This document shows positions 42,319 through 52,386 of a stretch of 64,000 nt of DNA, in pieces (the first letter of the stretch is position 1; every line of letters begins with the position of its first letter). Made by a program: the position numbers and the translations under genes. Under the pieces are notes generated by a model, which was given only the letters and a program-made list of their open reading frames with translations, did no database searches and was not told the DNA's origin. Source of the DNA: UTCFX2 sp002050125 (GTDB lineage Bacteria > Chloroflexota > Anaerolineae > Anaerolineales > UBA4823); the NCBI GenBank assembly GCA_027494035.1, contig JAOSJQ010000001.1, forward strand, positions 2,604,001 through 2,668,000. Reading direction: 5' to 3'.

Positions 42319-43905
42319 ATGACTGATGAAGCGCAAACTGAGCCTGCGCCGGAAGCGCCTCCTGCTGACGGAACAATCGAGATCCGCAGCCTGAGCAAAG
42401 CCTTTCCCAACGTGCAGGCGCTGACCGATGTTTCGCTGGATATCCGTCCGGGCGAAATTTTGGCGTTCATGGGCGAGAACGGGGCGGGTAAATCGACGCT
42501 GTTGAAGATCCTGAACGGCGATTACCATCCCGATTCAGGCACGATCACCCTGAACGGACAGCGGGTGGCGTTTTCCAACCCGCGCGAAGCGCGCAAAGCC
42601 GGCATCCGCGTGATTTATCAAGAGCCGGAGATCATCCCCGGCGTGGACGTGGCGGAGAACATCTGGGCGGGCGAACTGCCCAAGCGCTTTGGGCTGCTCG
42701 ACCGCAAGCGCATGAACGAACTCGTGCGCGAAGGTTTGCAGGAATACGGGTTCGAAGACGTCCTGCCGATCAAGCTGATGGGCGACGAACTCTCCTCGGC
42801 GCAGCGGCAGTTGGTGGAGATCATGCGGGCGTTGAAATCCGGCGTGCGCGTGCTGGCGCTCGACGAGCCGACCTCCTCGCTGACCGATGAAGAGGTGGAG
42901 CGCCTGTTCCTGCTCGTGCGGCGGCTCCGCGACGAAGGCGTAGCAATTATTTATGTATCTCATCGAATCAATGAAATCTTGCGGCTGTGCGACCGCGTGG
43001 CGATCCTGCGCGACGGGCGGCTGATCGCGGTGAAACCCGCGGCGGAGTTGAACGAATCCGAGATCGTGCGGCTGATGGTCGGGCGCGAGCTTTCGGACGT
43101 TTTTCAGCGCAACCGCGCGGGCGTCGAGCGCGAGGTGCTGCGCGTGGAGGGGCTGTACAGCAACTGGCACGAAAACGTGAGCTTTTACATCAACGCCGGC
43201 GAGGTGGTGGGGTTTGCCGGGCTGGTGGGCGCCGGGCGCACCGAGCTGGCAAAAGTGATCTTTGGCGAGTACCCGAAAAACGGCGGGCGCATCTTCCTGG
43301 AGGGGCAGAACGTCAACATCCACCGCCCCGACGACGCCATCGCCCGCGGGATCGGGTTTGCGCCCGAGGACCGCAAGCGCGAAGGGCTGGTGCTGATCCG
43401 CAGCGTGCTTGAGAACGCCTCGCTGGCAATCCTCAAGCGTCTGAGCCGGCTGCACTTTGTGCGCCGGCGGCTGGAACGCTCGATCGTTTCCGAGTTTGTC
43501 GAGCGGCTGCGCGTGCGCACGCCCTCGCTGGAACAGGAAGTCGGCAAACTCTCCGGCGGCAACCAGCAAAAGGTCGTGCTGGCGCGCTGGCTGGCGGCGA
43601 AACCCAAGCTGCTGATCCTGGACGAACCGACCCGCGGCATCGACGTGGGCGCAAAAGCCGAGATTTACCGCCTGGTGGATCAACTCGCCAACGAAGGGCT
43701 GGCGATCATGTTTATCAGCTCCGAACTGCCCGAATTGCTCGGACTGGCGGATCGGATTTATGTCATGCAGAACGGTCGCATCACCGGAGAGCTTTCCGGG
43801 GCGAGCGCAACCGAAGAAGCGGTGCTCGAATTGGCAATGACCGAGAAAACTTCACCGGCCGCGGCGGGGACCGCGGCGCCGACCCTGGAGGGCAGCCCAT
43901 CATGA
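42319..43905 (+). CDS. Sugar ABC transporter ATP-binding protein (AraG/RbsA-like)
   Basis: The 528-residue protein contains two ABC domains. The first has Walker A G-E-N-G-A-G-K-S-T near residue 52 and V-L-A-L-D-E-P-T-S-S-L with signature S-S-A-Q-R-Q-L; the second has G-L-V-G-A-G-R-T-E-L (degenerate A), L-S-G-G-N-Q-Q-K and L-L-I-L-D-E-P-T-R-G-I-D-V-G. This layout is the RbsA/AraG/MglA type, in which one polypeptide powers import. It is 102 bases after the binding protein and shares its stop with the permease start (ATGA). C-terminal residues A-A-G-T-A-A-P are variable. Confidence 0.95.
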   Translation: MTDEAQTEPAPEAPPADGTIEIRSLSKAFPNVQALTDVSLDIRPGEILAFMGENGAGKSTLLKILNGDYHPDSGTITLNGQRVAFSNPREARKAGIRVIYQEPEIIPGVDVAENIWAGELPKRFGLLDRKRMNELVREGLQEYGFEDVLPIKLMGDELSSAQRQLVEIMRALKSGVRVLALDEPTSSLTDEEVERLFLLVRRLRDEGVAIIYVSHRINEILRLCDRVAILRDGRLIAVKPAAELNESEIVRLMVGRELSDVFQRNRAGVEREVLRVEGLYSNWHENVSFYINAGEVVGFAGLVGAGRTELAKVIFGEYPKNGGRIFLEGQNVNIHRPDDAIARGIGFAPEDRKREGLVLIRSVLENASLAILKRLSRLHFVRRRLERSIVSEFVERLRVRTPSLEQEVGKLSGGNQQKVVLARWLAAKPKLLILDEPTRGIDVGAKAEIYRLVDQLANEGLAIMFISSELPELLGLADRIYVMQNGRITGELSGASATEEAVLELAMTEKTSPAAAGTAAPTLEGSPS

Positions 43906-45038
43906 GTGAAATTTCGACAACCCAGAGCGTTTCGACCCCCAAAAAGGACGGGGCGCTGCAAAGAGTAGTCAAGACCATCGGCGCGGATAACCTGTCTCTG
44001 CTTTTCGCGCTGATCGTGTTGATCCTGCTGGTGACGGTAGTGAGCCGCTGGTTTGGCATGCAAGGCGGCAATAAGTTCTTCTCGTGGCAGAACATCATGA
44101 ACAGCCTGGCGCAGGCGATCGTGGTGGTGGGGCTGCTGGCGATCGGTCAAACGGTGGTGATCATCGCCGGGGCGCTCGACATCTCGGTCGGTTCGATCGC
44201 CTCGGTCGGGTCGGTGGTGGCAGCCTCGGTGTTGGTGGGCGTGGGTGTCGCCGATTTTCTGCCGTTCCTGCCGACCGGCAGCGTGTTTATCGCGGTGCTG
44301 GCGGGCATCCTTGCCGGCGTGATCGTTGGCTCGATCAACGGGTTCATCGTTACGACGCTGCGGGTCAACCCGATTATCGCCACGCTGGGCACGCTGGCGG
44401 CGTTTGCCGGGGTGGCGTTCCTGCTCGCGCCGGAGGGCAAACCGGTGGGTGTGCTGACCCAGCCCCAGTTCACCTGGCTGGCGCAGGGGCGCTTCCTCAC
44501 CAACGCCCCGATCCCGCCGCTGGGCGGCTCGAATTGGACCGGGGTGCCAATTCTGACCGTGATTTTGGTGATCGTGGCGATTCTGGTTCACATTCTGATG
44601 ACCTACACCGATTTTGGGCGCGCCATCTACGCCATCGGCGGCAACTACACCGCCGCCCGGCTGGCGGGCATCAACCTGTCGCGCGTGCGCGTGCTGATGT
44701 ACATGCTTTCGGGCGGGATCGCCGGACTGGCTGGCGTGCTGCTGACCGCCCGCACGACTTCGGGCAACCCGGTCAACGGGGTCGGGCTGGAGCTGCAAGC
44801 GATCACCGCGGTGTTCCTGGGCGGCGCGGCGACCACCGGCGGCAAAGGCACGATCCTGGGCACTTTCCTGGCGGTGATTATGGTGGGGGTGCTGAACAAC
44901 GGGATGAACCTGCTCGGGTTCAACACCTTCGTCCAACGTGTGGCGCTGGGCATGCTGCTGATCGCGGCGGTGGCAGTCTCGCAGTGGCGTCAGGCGCGCG
45001 CCGAGCGGGCGCGCACCCGCATCGCCTCCGAGGGCTAA
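43902..45038 (+). CDS. Sugar ABC transporter permease (AraH/RbsC-like)
   Basis: The 378-residue protein has about ten membrane helices and the BPD_transp_2 pattern: G-Q-T-V-V-I-I-A-G-A-L-D-I-S-V-G near residue 82, G-G-N-Y-T-A-A-R-L-A-G-I-N near 245 and F-L-G-G-A-A-T-T-G-G-K-G near 305. It starts four bases before the ATPase stop (ATGA), so the two are translationally coupled. With AraF-like and AraG-like partners it forms the importer. Confidence 0.95.
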   Translation: MSEISTTQSVSTPKKDGALQRVVKTIGADNLSLLFALIVLILLVTVVSRWFGMQGGNKFFSWQNIMNSLAQAIVVVGLLAIGQTVVIIAGALDISVGSIASVGSVVAASVLVGVGVADFLPFLPTGSVFIAVLAGILAGVIVGSINGFIVTTLRVNPIIATLGTLAAFAGVAFLLAPEGKPVGVLTQPQFTWLAQGRFLTNAPIPPLGGSNWTGVPILTVILVIVAILVHILMTYTDFGRAIYAIGGNYTAARLAGINLSRVRVLMYMLSGGIAGLAGVLLTARTTSGNPVNGVGLELQAITAVFLGGAATTGGKGTILGTFLAVIMVGVLNNGMNLLGFNTFVQRVALGMLLIAAVAVSQWRQARAERARTRIASEG

Positions 45039-45070
45039 TCGAGGCGCACGCCGCACAGCGAGTAACATTT

Positions 45071-46063
45071 ATGGACAACGCGCTGATCAAAACCGAGTGG
45101 CGCGGGTTCGCCGCCTGGCAGTTGAGCGCTCCCGAGTTGAGCGTGACGACCGTCCCCGAACTGGGGGCGAAGATCGTCTCGCTGCTGGATCGCCGCAGCG
45201 GGGGCGAGTGGCTGATCGGTCCCGCTGCGGGGCGGACGGTGGGGCGCGTGGCTTACGGCGGGGTCTGGACCGACCAGGACATGGCGGGTTGGGACGAGAT
45301 GTTCCCGACGATTGTCGCCTGCAAATACCCCGGCGCGGGCGCGCGCCGCGGAACCGAACTGCCCGATCACGGCGAAGCCTGGACGCTGCCGTGGCAGGTG
45401 ATCGAGGCGGGCGCGGCGTCGCTGACGCTGGAACTGACCGGGCGCGCCCTGCGTTACCGGCTGCGCCGCACGCTCGATTTGCCGGCGCCCGCGGCGCTGC
45501 GGCTGCGCTACCGGCTGGAAAATCTCGAAGACCAGCCGCTGCCCTATCTGTGGGCGGCGCACCCGCAATTCTTGTGCGGGGCGGCGGGGCAGGTGGTCTT
45601 TCCAGCGCAGGTGCGCGAGGTGATCAACACCATCGCCGCGGAGTGGGGCTGGGGACCGCCCGAGACGCGCTTCACCTGGCCCGACGCCGTAGGCGTGGAC
45701 GGCGGCGCGGTGCGGCTGGACCTGACCGGTCCGCCAACGCTCGAGCGCGGGCGCAAGTTGTTCGCCCTGCCCGCGGCAAAACCGTCCTGGGCGGCGGTGC
45801 TGCGCCAGGCGAGCGGCGAATGGGTGCGCTTCGAGTGGGACCCGTATGAACTGCCCTACCTGGGGCTGTGGGTGGACGAGGGGGCGATCAACGAGCAGAC
45901 GGTCGCCGCGCCCGAACCGATGACCGCCTGGTACGACGACCTGGCGCTGGCGTTCGGCAAGGGCGAGGTGCAAACCGTCGCCCCGGGCGGGACGCACACC
46001 TGGACGCTGACCGTGCGGCTGGGCGTCGATGGGAACCCGCAGCCACTAGAAAGCGAGAGCTAA
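45071..46063 (+). CDS. Aldose 1-epimerase/mutarotase-like protein
   Basis: The 330-residue protein has V-P-E-L-G-A-K-I-V-S-L-L-D near residue 35, a typical start of galactose mutarotase-fold proteins, and A-A-H-P-Q-F near residue 159, matching the catalytic His region of the family. E-N-L-E-D-Q-P-L-P-Y-L-W also fits. The likely job is to interconvert sugar anomers from the imported substrate, but the family also contains unrelated members. It lies 32 bases after the permease in the same operon. Confidence 0.8.
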   Translation: MDNALIKTEWRGFAAWQLSAPELSVTTVPELGAKIVSLLDRRSGGEWLIGPAAGRTVGRVAYGGVWTDQDMAGWDEMFPTIVACKYPGAGARRGTELPDHGEAWTLPWQVIEAGAASLTLELTGRALRYRLRRTLDLPAPAALRLRYRLENLEDQPLPYLWAAHPQFLCGAAGQVVFPAQVREVINTIAAEWGWGPPETRFTWPDAVGVDGGAVRLDLTGPPTLERGRKLFALPAAKPSWAAVLRQASGEWVRFEWDPYELPYLGLWVDEGAINEQTVAAPEPMTAWYDDLALAFGKGEVQTVAPGGTHTWTLTVRLGVDGNPQPLESES

Positions 46064-46065
46064 AG

Positions 46066-47234
46066 TTGAACAACCTGGAACGGTTCAAGAAAAGCCTGGA
46101 TTGGGAGGCGGTTGACCGCATCCAGACTTACGATTATCTGGACAACCAGCAGATTCTGACGCGCCATGGCAACTACGATTTCTCGCGCAGCTACTCCTTC
46201 GATGAACTGATCAAGGTCAACGCGCTGGCGTGGAAGCGCATCGGCGTAGACATCACCCGCTCGATTTACGACCCGATCAACCATTGGATGGGCGGCAAGA
46301 TCGTCAACTGGATCCGCTTTTTCGGCGTGGACCCGGGCGAGTGGGGGATCAGCCAGGCGGGCGATACCGCCTGGATCTCGAAGCGCCCCTTCAAGACGCT
46401 GCGCGAGTTGGAAAAGAAGATGCCTCAGCTTCCGGTGTACGAAGAGGTGCGCGACTGGTACCAGCCGCTGATCCGCCAGATTCAAGGCGCATTGGGAGAA
46501 CACGATATTGTGTTCATCGGCGCGGTGGAAGGTCCGCTCACCGATGCCTACACCTACATGGACATGGAGCTGTTCGCCCTGGCGATCTATGAAGCGCCGG
46601 AGCTGCTGGCGCACATCCTGGACTGCACCGGGATGTTCTCGGCGCACATTGCTCGGGCGTACGCTGAGGTGAGCGAAGTGCCGCTGCTGTTCATGGGCGA
46701 GGACATCTCCGGCTCTACGGGACCGATTTTCAACCCGAAATTCGTGCGCGAACAGGGGCTGCCGCGCTGGAGGTGGATTTCTGACCCGGTCAAAGACCGG
46801 GGATGAAGTTCCTGTACCACACCGACGGGCGCTACGGCTCGTTCCTGCCGCTGATCTTCGACGAGCTAGGGGCGGACGCGCTGAACCCAATCGAGCGCAA
46901 CGGCTGCAACGACATCTTCGAGATCCGCCGCGAGTTCCCGAACAAACTGCTGTTTGGCAACGTGTGCTGCATTCACACGCTGCCGCACGGCACGCTGGGC
47001 GACGTGGAGGACGAGACGCTGGAACTGATCGAGAAGATCGGTCCGCAGGGCGGGATCTTCATCGGCTCGTCGAGCGAAGTGCACGACGCCGTGCCGGTGG
47101 AGAACGCGGTGCACATGTACCAGACCGTACACGCCTACGGCGCGTACCCGATCGACGTAGAGCGCATCCGCGCCCGGCGGCAGGAACTGCGCCAGCACGG
47201 TCAGCTCAAATTGCGCAGCGAAGATCCGCTGTGA
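46066..47234 (+). CDS. Uroporphyrinogen decarboxylase-fold protein, second copy (one frameshift)
   Basis: The start is TTG 46066, two bases after the stop of the mutarotase gene, with a purine-rich site upstream; the first residues N-N-L-E-R-F-K-K-S-L-D-W-E-A-V-D-R-I match the URO-D-like opening. Family traits include G-A-V-E-G-P-L-T-D-A, G-E-D-I-S-G-S-T-G-P and K-F-L-Y-H-T-D-G-R-Y near the metal site, where this copy has H-T-D-G rather than H-C-C-G. The frame changes at a G4 run near 46800; one added G restores D-P-V-K-D-R-G-M-K-F-L-Y. The corrected length is about 389 residues. Methyl transfer in the sugar operon is inferred. It is the last gene of the operon. Confidence 0.8.
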
Positions 47235-47258
47235 TAGACTCTCCGCCCAAATAGCCGC

Positions 47259-47287
47259 TTGACAGCCGTTCGGCGCGGTGATAGACT
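47259..47287 (+). promoter_or_regulatory. argG: Promoter of the argG leader
   Basis: TTGACA (47259-47264), a 17-base spacer and TAGACT (47282-47287) form a good promoter. Transcription would start near 47294. The -10 region, GTGATAGACTC, is repeated 48 bases upstream (from 47231) where it overlaps the previous gene's stop codon. Confidence 0.7.
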
Positions 47288-47297
47288 CGCCCCCAAT

Positions 47298-47381
47298 ATG
47301 CTCAAAATGAACGCCCAGCCCCGCTCTCGTCGCAGCCTGCTTTCCACCCCCCGGAAGGTCGGGCGTTTGCGCATCCATTAG
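47298..47381 (+). CDS. Candidate arginine-rich leader peptide for argG attenuation
   Basis: A 27-codon frame (ATG 47298, TAG 47379-47381) lies between the promoter and an intrinsic terminator, just upstream of argG. Arg occurs at positions 9, 11, 12, 19, 23 and 25 (six of 27), including an R-S-R-R cluster. The predicted transcript starts about 4 bases before the ATG, so the peptide would be translated from a nearly leaderless mRNA. Stalling at Arg codons would be expected to relieve the terminator at 47405. A caution: GC-rich random frames are also Arg-rich, so this is a hypothesis from placement as much as composition. A second ATG at 47307 would give 24 residues. Confidence 0.5.
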   Translation: MLKMNAQPRSRRSLLSTPRKVGRLRIH

Positions 47382-47404
47382 TCGGATATCACGAGTTAAA
47401 AATG

Positions 47405-47431
47405 CAGCCCTCCTCCCGGAGGGCTGTTTTT
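47405..47431 (+). terminator. Intrinsic terminator (attenuator) before argG
   Basis: CAGCCCTCC / GGAGGGCTG forms a perfect 9-bp stem with loop TCCC, followed by TTTTT. It lies 39 bases before the argG start. Only 38 bases lie between it and the ATG, too few for another promoter plus RBS, so argG must be transcribed through it. A competing hairpin CTTTCC / GGAAGG overlaps the leader frame at about 47340-47358. Confidence 0.85.
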
Positions 47432-47469
47432 ATTCCAACCGATTCGAATTGTCGAAAGGGAAATTTGCC

Positions 47470-48735
<1,266 letters not shown>

Positions 48736-48783
48736 CCGGCGCGCCCGGGAATTCCCCCGTAAATTTCAGAGAGTTTAAGCCAG

Positions 48784-48819
48784 GACTTCCGGGTTCTCCG
48801 TGAACTCGGAAGTCTTTTT
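48784..48819 (+). terminator. Terminator after argG
   Basis: GACTTCCGGGTT / AACTCGGAAGTC (12-bp stem, one mismatch) with a 7-base loop is followed by TTTTT. Confidence 0.9.
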
Positions 48820-48865
48820 CAAACCCCAACGCGCTCATGGGCGTTGGGTAAATACCCGCGGCTGT

Positions 48866-50494
48866 TTAACCCTTCTTCTTGAGCGCCAGCGCGCCCAGCG
48901 CCAGCCCCGCCAGCCCCAACAACCCCAGCCCCAGCTTTTTGCGGTCGCCGTCCGCCGCCTGCTCCCTGGCAAGCTGGATGCCCTGGCGCACCGGCTCCAG
49001 CCGTTGTTCCAGCGCCGCGCCGCGCGCCAACTGGAGCGCCGCTTTTCCAAAGTGATAATTGCCCGGGACGCGCATGATCGTGATCGGATCGTATTTAAAA
49101 GGCGGATGACCCGCCACATACGCAAACGGGCGCGTGAAGTGCAGCACTCCTTCCTTGCCGTGCGTCCGCCCGTAGCCCGAATTCTTGATCCCGCCAAAGG
49201 GCAGCATCGGCACCCCGAACTGGGCTATGGTATCGTTGATGATCACCGAAGAGGCGTTCACCCGCCGCGCTACGTCGAACGCGCGCCGCAGGTCGCGGCT
49301 CCAGATCGACGCCCCCAAGCCGTACTCGCTGTCGTTGGCGCGGGCGACCGCCTCCGCTTCGTCCGCCACCTTCATGATCGGCATCAGCGGACCGAACGTC
49401 TCCTCGCGCATCACCAGCATCGTGTGATCCACGTCCGCCAGCAGCGTCGGCGGGAAAAAGCTGCCTTGCGCCTGCCCGCCGGTCAGCGCCCGCGCCCCGC
49501 GCGTCAGCGCGTCTGCCACGTGGCGCTCGATGATCTCGAGCTGGTTCGGCGTGGTGATCGGACCCATGTCGAGCGAGTTGACCGCCGCCCGGGAATACCC
49601 GAACTGGACCTGTTCCGCCTCGGCAATCGCCAGTTGCAGGAACCGGTCGTAGGCGCGGGCGTGCACGTAGACGCGTTCCACCGAATGACAGGATTGCCCG
49701 GCGTTGAACACTGCGCCCCACACGCCCCAGCGCGCCGCGGCGGGCAGATCGGCGTCTTCCAGCACGATCATCGCGTCCTTCCCGCCCAGTTCGCAGGCGT
49801 AGGGCGTGAGCGTTTCGGCGGCTGACAGCCCCACCTTGCGCCCCGTCGCGGTGGAGCCGGTCAGGAAGATGTAGTCGGGCTTGCCCTGCGTCAGCGCGGC
49901 GCCGACCCGCCCGTCGCCGTGCAGCACCCGCACGTACGGCGCCAGCTCGGGGGAGCGCCGGAACAACGCTTCGATTAATACGCCGGTCGCCCCGGTCGCT
50001 TCGGACGGTTTGAGCGCCACGGTGTTGCCCGCCAGCAGCGCCCCGATCACCGGCGGCAGCGACAGCACGAAGGGATAATTCCAGGGCGAGATCACCGCTA
50101 CGACCCCGAAGGGCCGCGGCTCGACGTAGCAGCGCTTGAACAGGTACAGCCCGCTGGGCGCCCGCCGGGGTCTCAGCCAGCGCGGCGCGTGGCGCAGATA
50201 GGCGTCGAGCAGATCGACGGTGATAAACACCTCGATCAGCGCGTCCTGGCGGGTTTTGCCGCAGTCCTGGTTGATCACCGCGGTGATTTCATCGATGTTG
50301 TCGATCAGCAGCTTCTGGAATTTGCGCAGCACGGCGACGCGCTCGCGCACCGGTTTGGCGCTCCAGGCGGGAAAGGCGCGGCGCAATTCCTCCAGCGCCG
50401 CCTGCACTGTTTCGGGCGTGTCCATCGCCGCCTGACCAAACGTCTCTCCGGTAGCCGGGTTTATGAACGGTAGATATTCGGGTGATTTAGGCAT
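48866..50494 (-). CDS. Aldehyde dehydrogenase, ALDH3-like with C-terminal membrane anchor
   Basis: The 542-residue protein has the catalytic Glu235 in C-E-L-G-G-K-D and Cys269 in N-A-G-Q-S-C-H-S. The coenzyme site is L-K-P-S-E-A-T and the fold signature G-S-T-A-T-G-R-K; E-E-T-F-G-P-L-M-P follows. A C-terminal extension of about 70 residues ends with G-L-G-L-L-G-L-A-G-L-A-L-G-A-L-A-L-K-K-K-G, one helix followed by Lys, as in membrane-anchored fatty aldehyde dehydrogenases. It oxidises an aldehyde, probably long-chain, to an acid using NAD(P). Whether it takes part in sphingolipid or other lipid turnover is only a possibility. It starts 23 bases upstream (in the other sense) of the restriction gene's stop and is likely transcribed with it. 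Confidence 0.92.
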   Translation of the reverse strand: MPKSPEYLPFINPATGETFGQAAMDTPETVQAALEELRRAFPAWSAKPVRERVAVLRKFQKLLIDNIDEITAVINQDCGKTRQDALIEVFITVDLLDAYLRHAPRWLRPRRAPSGLYLFKRCYVEPRPFGVVAVISPWNYPFVLSLPPVIGALLAGNTVALKPSEATGATGVLIEALFRRSPELAPYVRVLHGDGRVGAALTQGKPDYIFLTGSTATGRKVGLSAAETLTPYACELGGKDAMIVLEDADLPAAARWGVWGAVFNAGQSCHSVERVYVHARAYDRFLQLAIAEAEQVQFGYSRAAVNSLDMGPITTPNQLEIIERHVADALTRGARALTGGQAQGSFFPPTLLADVDHTMLVMREETFGPLMPIMKVADEAEAVARANDSEYGLGASIWSRDLRRAFDVARRVNASSVIINDTIAQFGVPMLPFGGIKNSGYGRTHGKEGVLHFTRPFAYVAGHPPFKYDPITIMRVPGNYHFGKAALQLARGAALEQRLEPVRQGIQLAREQAADGDRKKLGLGLLGLAGLALGALALKKKG

Positions 50495-50518
50495 AAGCCG
50501 CGCCTCCGTGGCGGTCCA

Positions 50519-51274
50519 TCAACTGAAGTTCAATTCATCCCGATCGAAGTTGCCGCTGTTCCACTCGACCAGTTTCACCCAATCAATCGCCCCCCGCGCA
50601 TCGCAATAACCGTCGATAAATTTCTTGGTGAATTGATTGGCAACCGCGGCTTTCTCCGCAGCAAACGCGTCGTTATTTTGCTTGGCGCGATACCCGATGG
50701 GTTCGATGATGTCGGTGTACAAATTCTGGTTTTCGCTGATCAAGTACCAGAAATTCTGCCCGGCGATTTTGAGATAGCCTCTCACATAACTGGTTTTGGT
50801 TTTCCCATAACATAACCCCAAAACCGCCTGGACTGGCGTCTTCGAGCGCGCCTGTTTGATGGTCGCCACGGCTTTTTGCAAATCCTGCTGCAACTTGGTG
50901 TGTTGGGAACTGTTCCCCCAATTCGGACCGGATTTTATCGAGACCACATAATGCACGCCGGCGTTGAAAAACTCCAAATCGACGCCGGTAGCCGCCGATT
51001 TGTGTCCGCCGCAGGTTTTACTCGCAACAAAAATCGCCAGTCCTTCCAGGAAATCGCCAAACAGCTTCTCTTCCGAAGAGGATAAAAACGCATCCAGTAA
51101 ACCTTCGATGAGCTGCCCGGCGGTGGTGATGTTCTTTGCCCGGAACAAATACGGGTTCTTTTTGAGGAGTTTCGCCAGCGTGAGCTCATTGAGCGATTTT
51201 ATCCGGCGTTGATGGAAGTCAACGATATTTTCGTTGACGTAGTCCTGCACATCATTCAGGTCGAGAGTTTCCAT
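50519..51274 (-). CDS. PmeII-like type II restriction endonuclease
   Basis: The 251-residue protein matches the PmeII family phrase pattern from memory: D-V-Q-D-Y-V-N-E-N-I near the N-terminus, K-K-N-P-Y-L-F-R-A-K-N-I, a PD-(D/E)XK-like core G-V-D-L-E-F then V-S-I-K-S-G-P-N-W-G-N-S-S-Q. The Asp and the S-I-K lysine are the likely metal/catalytic residues. The start ATG overlaps the methyltransferase end by 23 bases, so translation is coupled. Its lower GC than neighbours suggests transfer. Recognition site unknown. It should cleave DNA not protected by the partner methyltransferase. Confidence 0.82.
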   Translation of the reverse strand: METLDLNDVQDYVNENIVDFHQRRIKSLNELTLAKLLKKNPYLFRAKNITTAGQLIEGLLDAFLSSSEEKLFGDFLEGLAIFVASKTCGGHKSAATGVDLEFFNAGVHYVVSIKSGPNWGNSSQHTKLQQDLQKAVATIKQARSKTPVQAVLGLCYGKTKTSYVRGYLKIAGQNFWYLISENQNLYTDIIEPIGYRAKQNNDAFAAEKAAVANQFTKKFIDGYCDARGAIDWVKLVEWNSGNFDRDELNFS

Positions 51275-52130
51275 GCTGGTCTTGCGCCCCTTGCGATGAT
51301 CGTGGAGATAATAGCTGTATCTGGATGCCCGATATTCTTTCGCGCGCTAGCTGGCAATACTCGCTGCTGATGTCGATGCCCACAAATTTGCGTCCCAGTG
51401 CGATGGCTGCCGCCGCGGTTGTCCCCGGAACCGATAAATGGGTCGAGCACAACGTCGCCCCATTGGGTGAACAAATTGATAAACCACGATGGCAGGTCGG
51501 TTGGAAACGCGGCGCTGTGATTGCGGTTGCCGCATTCGGTTGCCATGTGAATGACGTTATCGGGATAGACCATTTCTCGATTGAGCCAGTTCGAGATGTT
51601 CTTTCCAAACCCGCTGCCGACTTTGGATACATCGCGGGTCTTATCCGTTTCGCTGAGATTTGCCAGGCGGTCCTGCGCCCAATCGCCTACCGGCACCATT
51701 ACCGCTTCCTGATACATATTGAATTTTTTTGTTTATTGAATTGGAGCAGCCGTTCCCAGGAATCCCTAAAGCGGTTGGGCCATTTGCCCGGATAAGAGTT
51801 CTTTTTGTGCCAGATGAATTCTTCCGTCCACAGCCAGCCTTGCTCGCGCATTTTTAGGATCAGGTCGATCACATAGGTGTGCCGCTCGCCGTTCACAACC
51901 CGCTCTTTGATGTTGAGAATAAACGTTCCGGTGGGTTTGAGAACCCGCAAAAACTGTTCTGTTTTGGGCAAGAACCATTTCACATAATCGTCGGCTTTAA
52001 CGCCGCCGTAGGTGCTTTTTCTTTGATCCGCATAGGGCGGGGAAGTGAAGATTAAGTCAACCGAAGCATCGGGGATTTGCTGTAAAACGAGTTCGCAATC
52101 GCCCTGAATAATTTGATTCATGTATTCCAT
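51252..52130 (-). CDS. DNA N4-cytosine/N6-adenine methyltransferase of the R-M pair (two frameshifts)
   Basis: The catalytic motif is T-S-P-P-Y-A-D (S-P-P-Y favours N4-cytosine), near residue 29. The AdoMet motif is V-V-L-D-P-F-I-G-S-G-(T-T), then A-L-G-R-K-F-V-G-I-D-I. Frame breaks are at an A7 run near 51725 (one missing A) and a G4 run near 51433 (one extra G). With both repaired, the product is about 292 residues and includes every motif in order. It methylates the site cut by the adjacent nuclease, protecting the host. If the breaks are real the host would be exposed to its own nuclease, which argues they are sequencing errors. Confidence 0.82.
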
Positions 52131-52283
52131 GGCTTACTTCCTGATAATTCAACCGGTATTCGCTATTGCTAGTATACCAAACCAAGTTGATAGTCTCACA
52201 TCAGAAATACCCCCGAGTTTTCGGGGGGCTATGCGCGGGCGGTCTTTTCACGCTTCTTCTAGCCCCTCCCGCCCGCGAACCGG

Positions 52284-52313
52284 TTGCCCGTAAACCCCAG
52301 GATGCGCTAAAAT
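52284..52313 (+). promoter_or_regulatory. argH: Promoter of argH
   Basis: TTGCCC (52284-52289), an 18-base spacer and TAAAAT (52308-52313) precede a 66-base leader before ATG 52387. The upstream gap (52131-52283) also holds a hairpin (ACCCCCGAGTTTTCGGGGGG near 52208) that could end transcription from the other side. Confidence 0.6.
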
Positions 52314-52332
52314 ACAGCGCAACATCATCAAC

Positions 52333-52369
52333 GCCGGGCGCAGCGAGTTTTCACCGCGGCTGCGCCGGC
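52333..52369 (+). promoter_or_regulatory. Leader hairpin upstream of argH
   Basis: GCCGGGCGCAGC (52333-52344) pairs with GCTGCGCCGGC (52359-52369), 11 bp with one bulged G, around a 14-base loop. It lies in the 5' leader, about 8 bases upstream of the strong RBS (AGGAGG). It could affect initiation or elongation, but no established RNA family is recognised. Confidence 0.5.
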
Positions 52370-52386
52370 TGCGCAGGAGGAGAATT

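Noticed and set aside
40156..42528. A long antisense open frame (about 790 codons) opposite the AraF-like gene
   Set aside because: It has repeated low-complexity Arg/His/Val composition and mirrors the duplicated gene. It is a shadow of high-GC codon use on the opposite strand.
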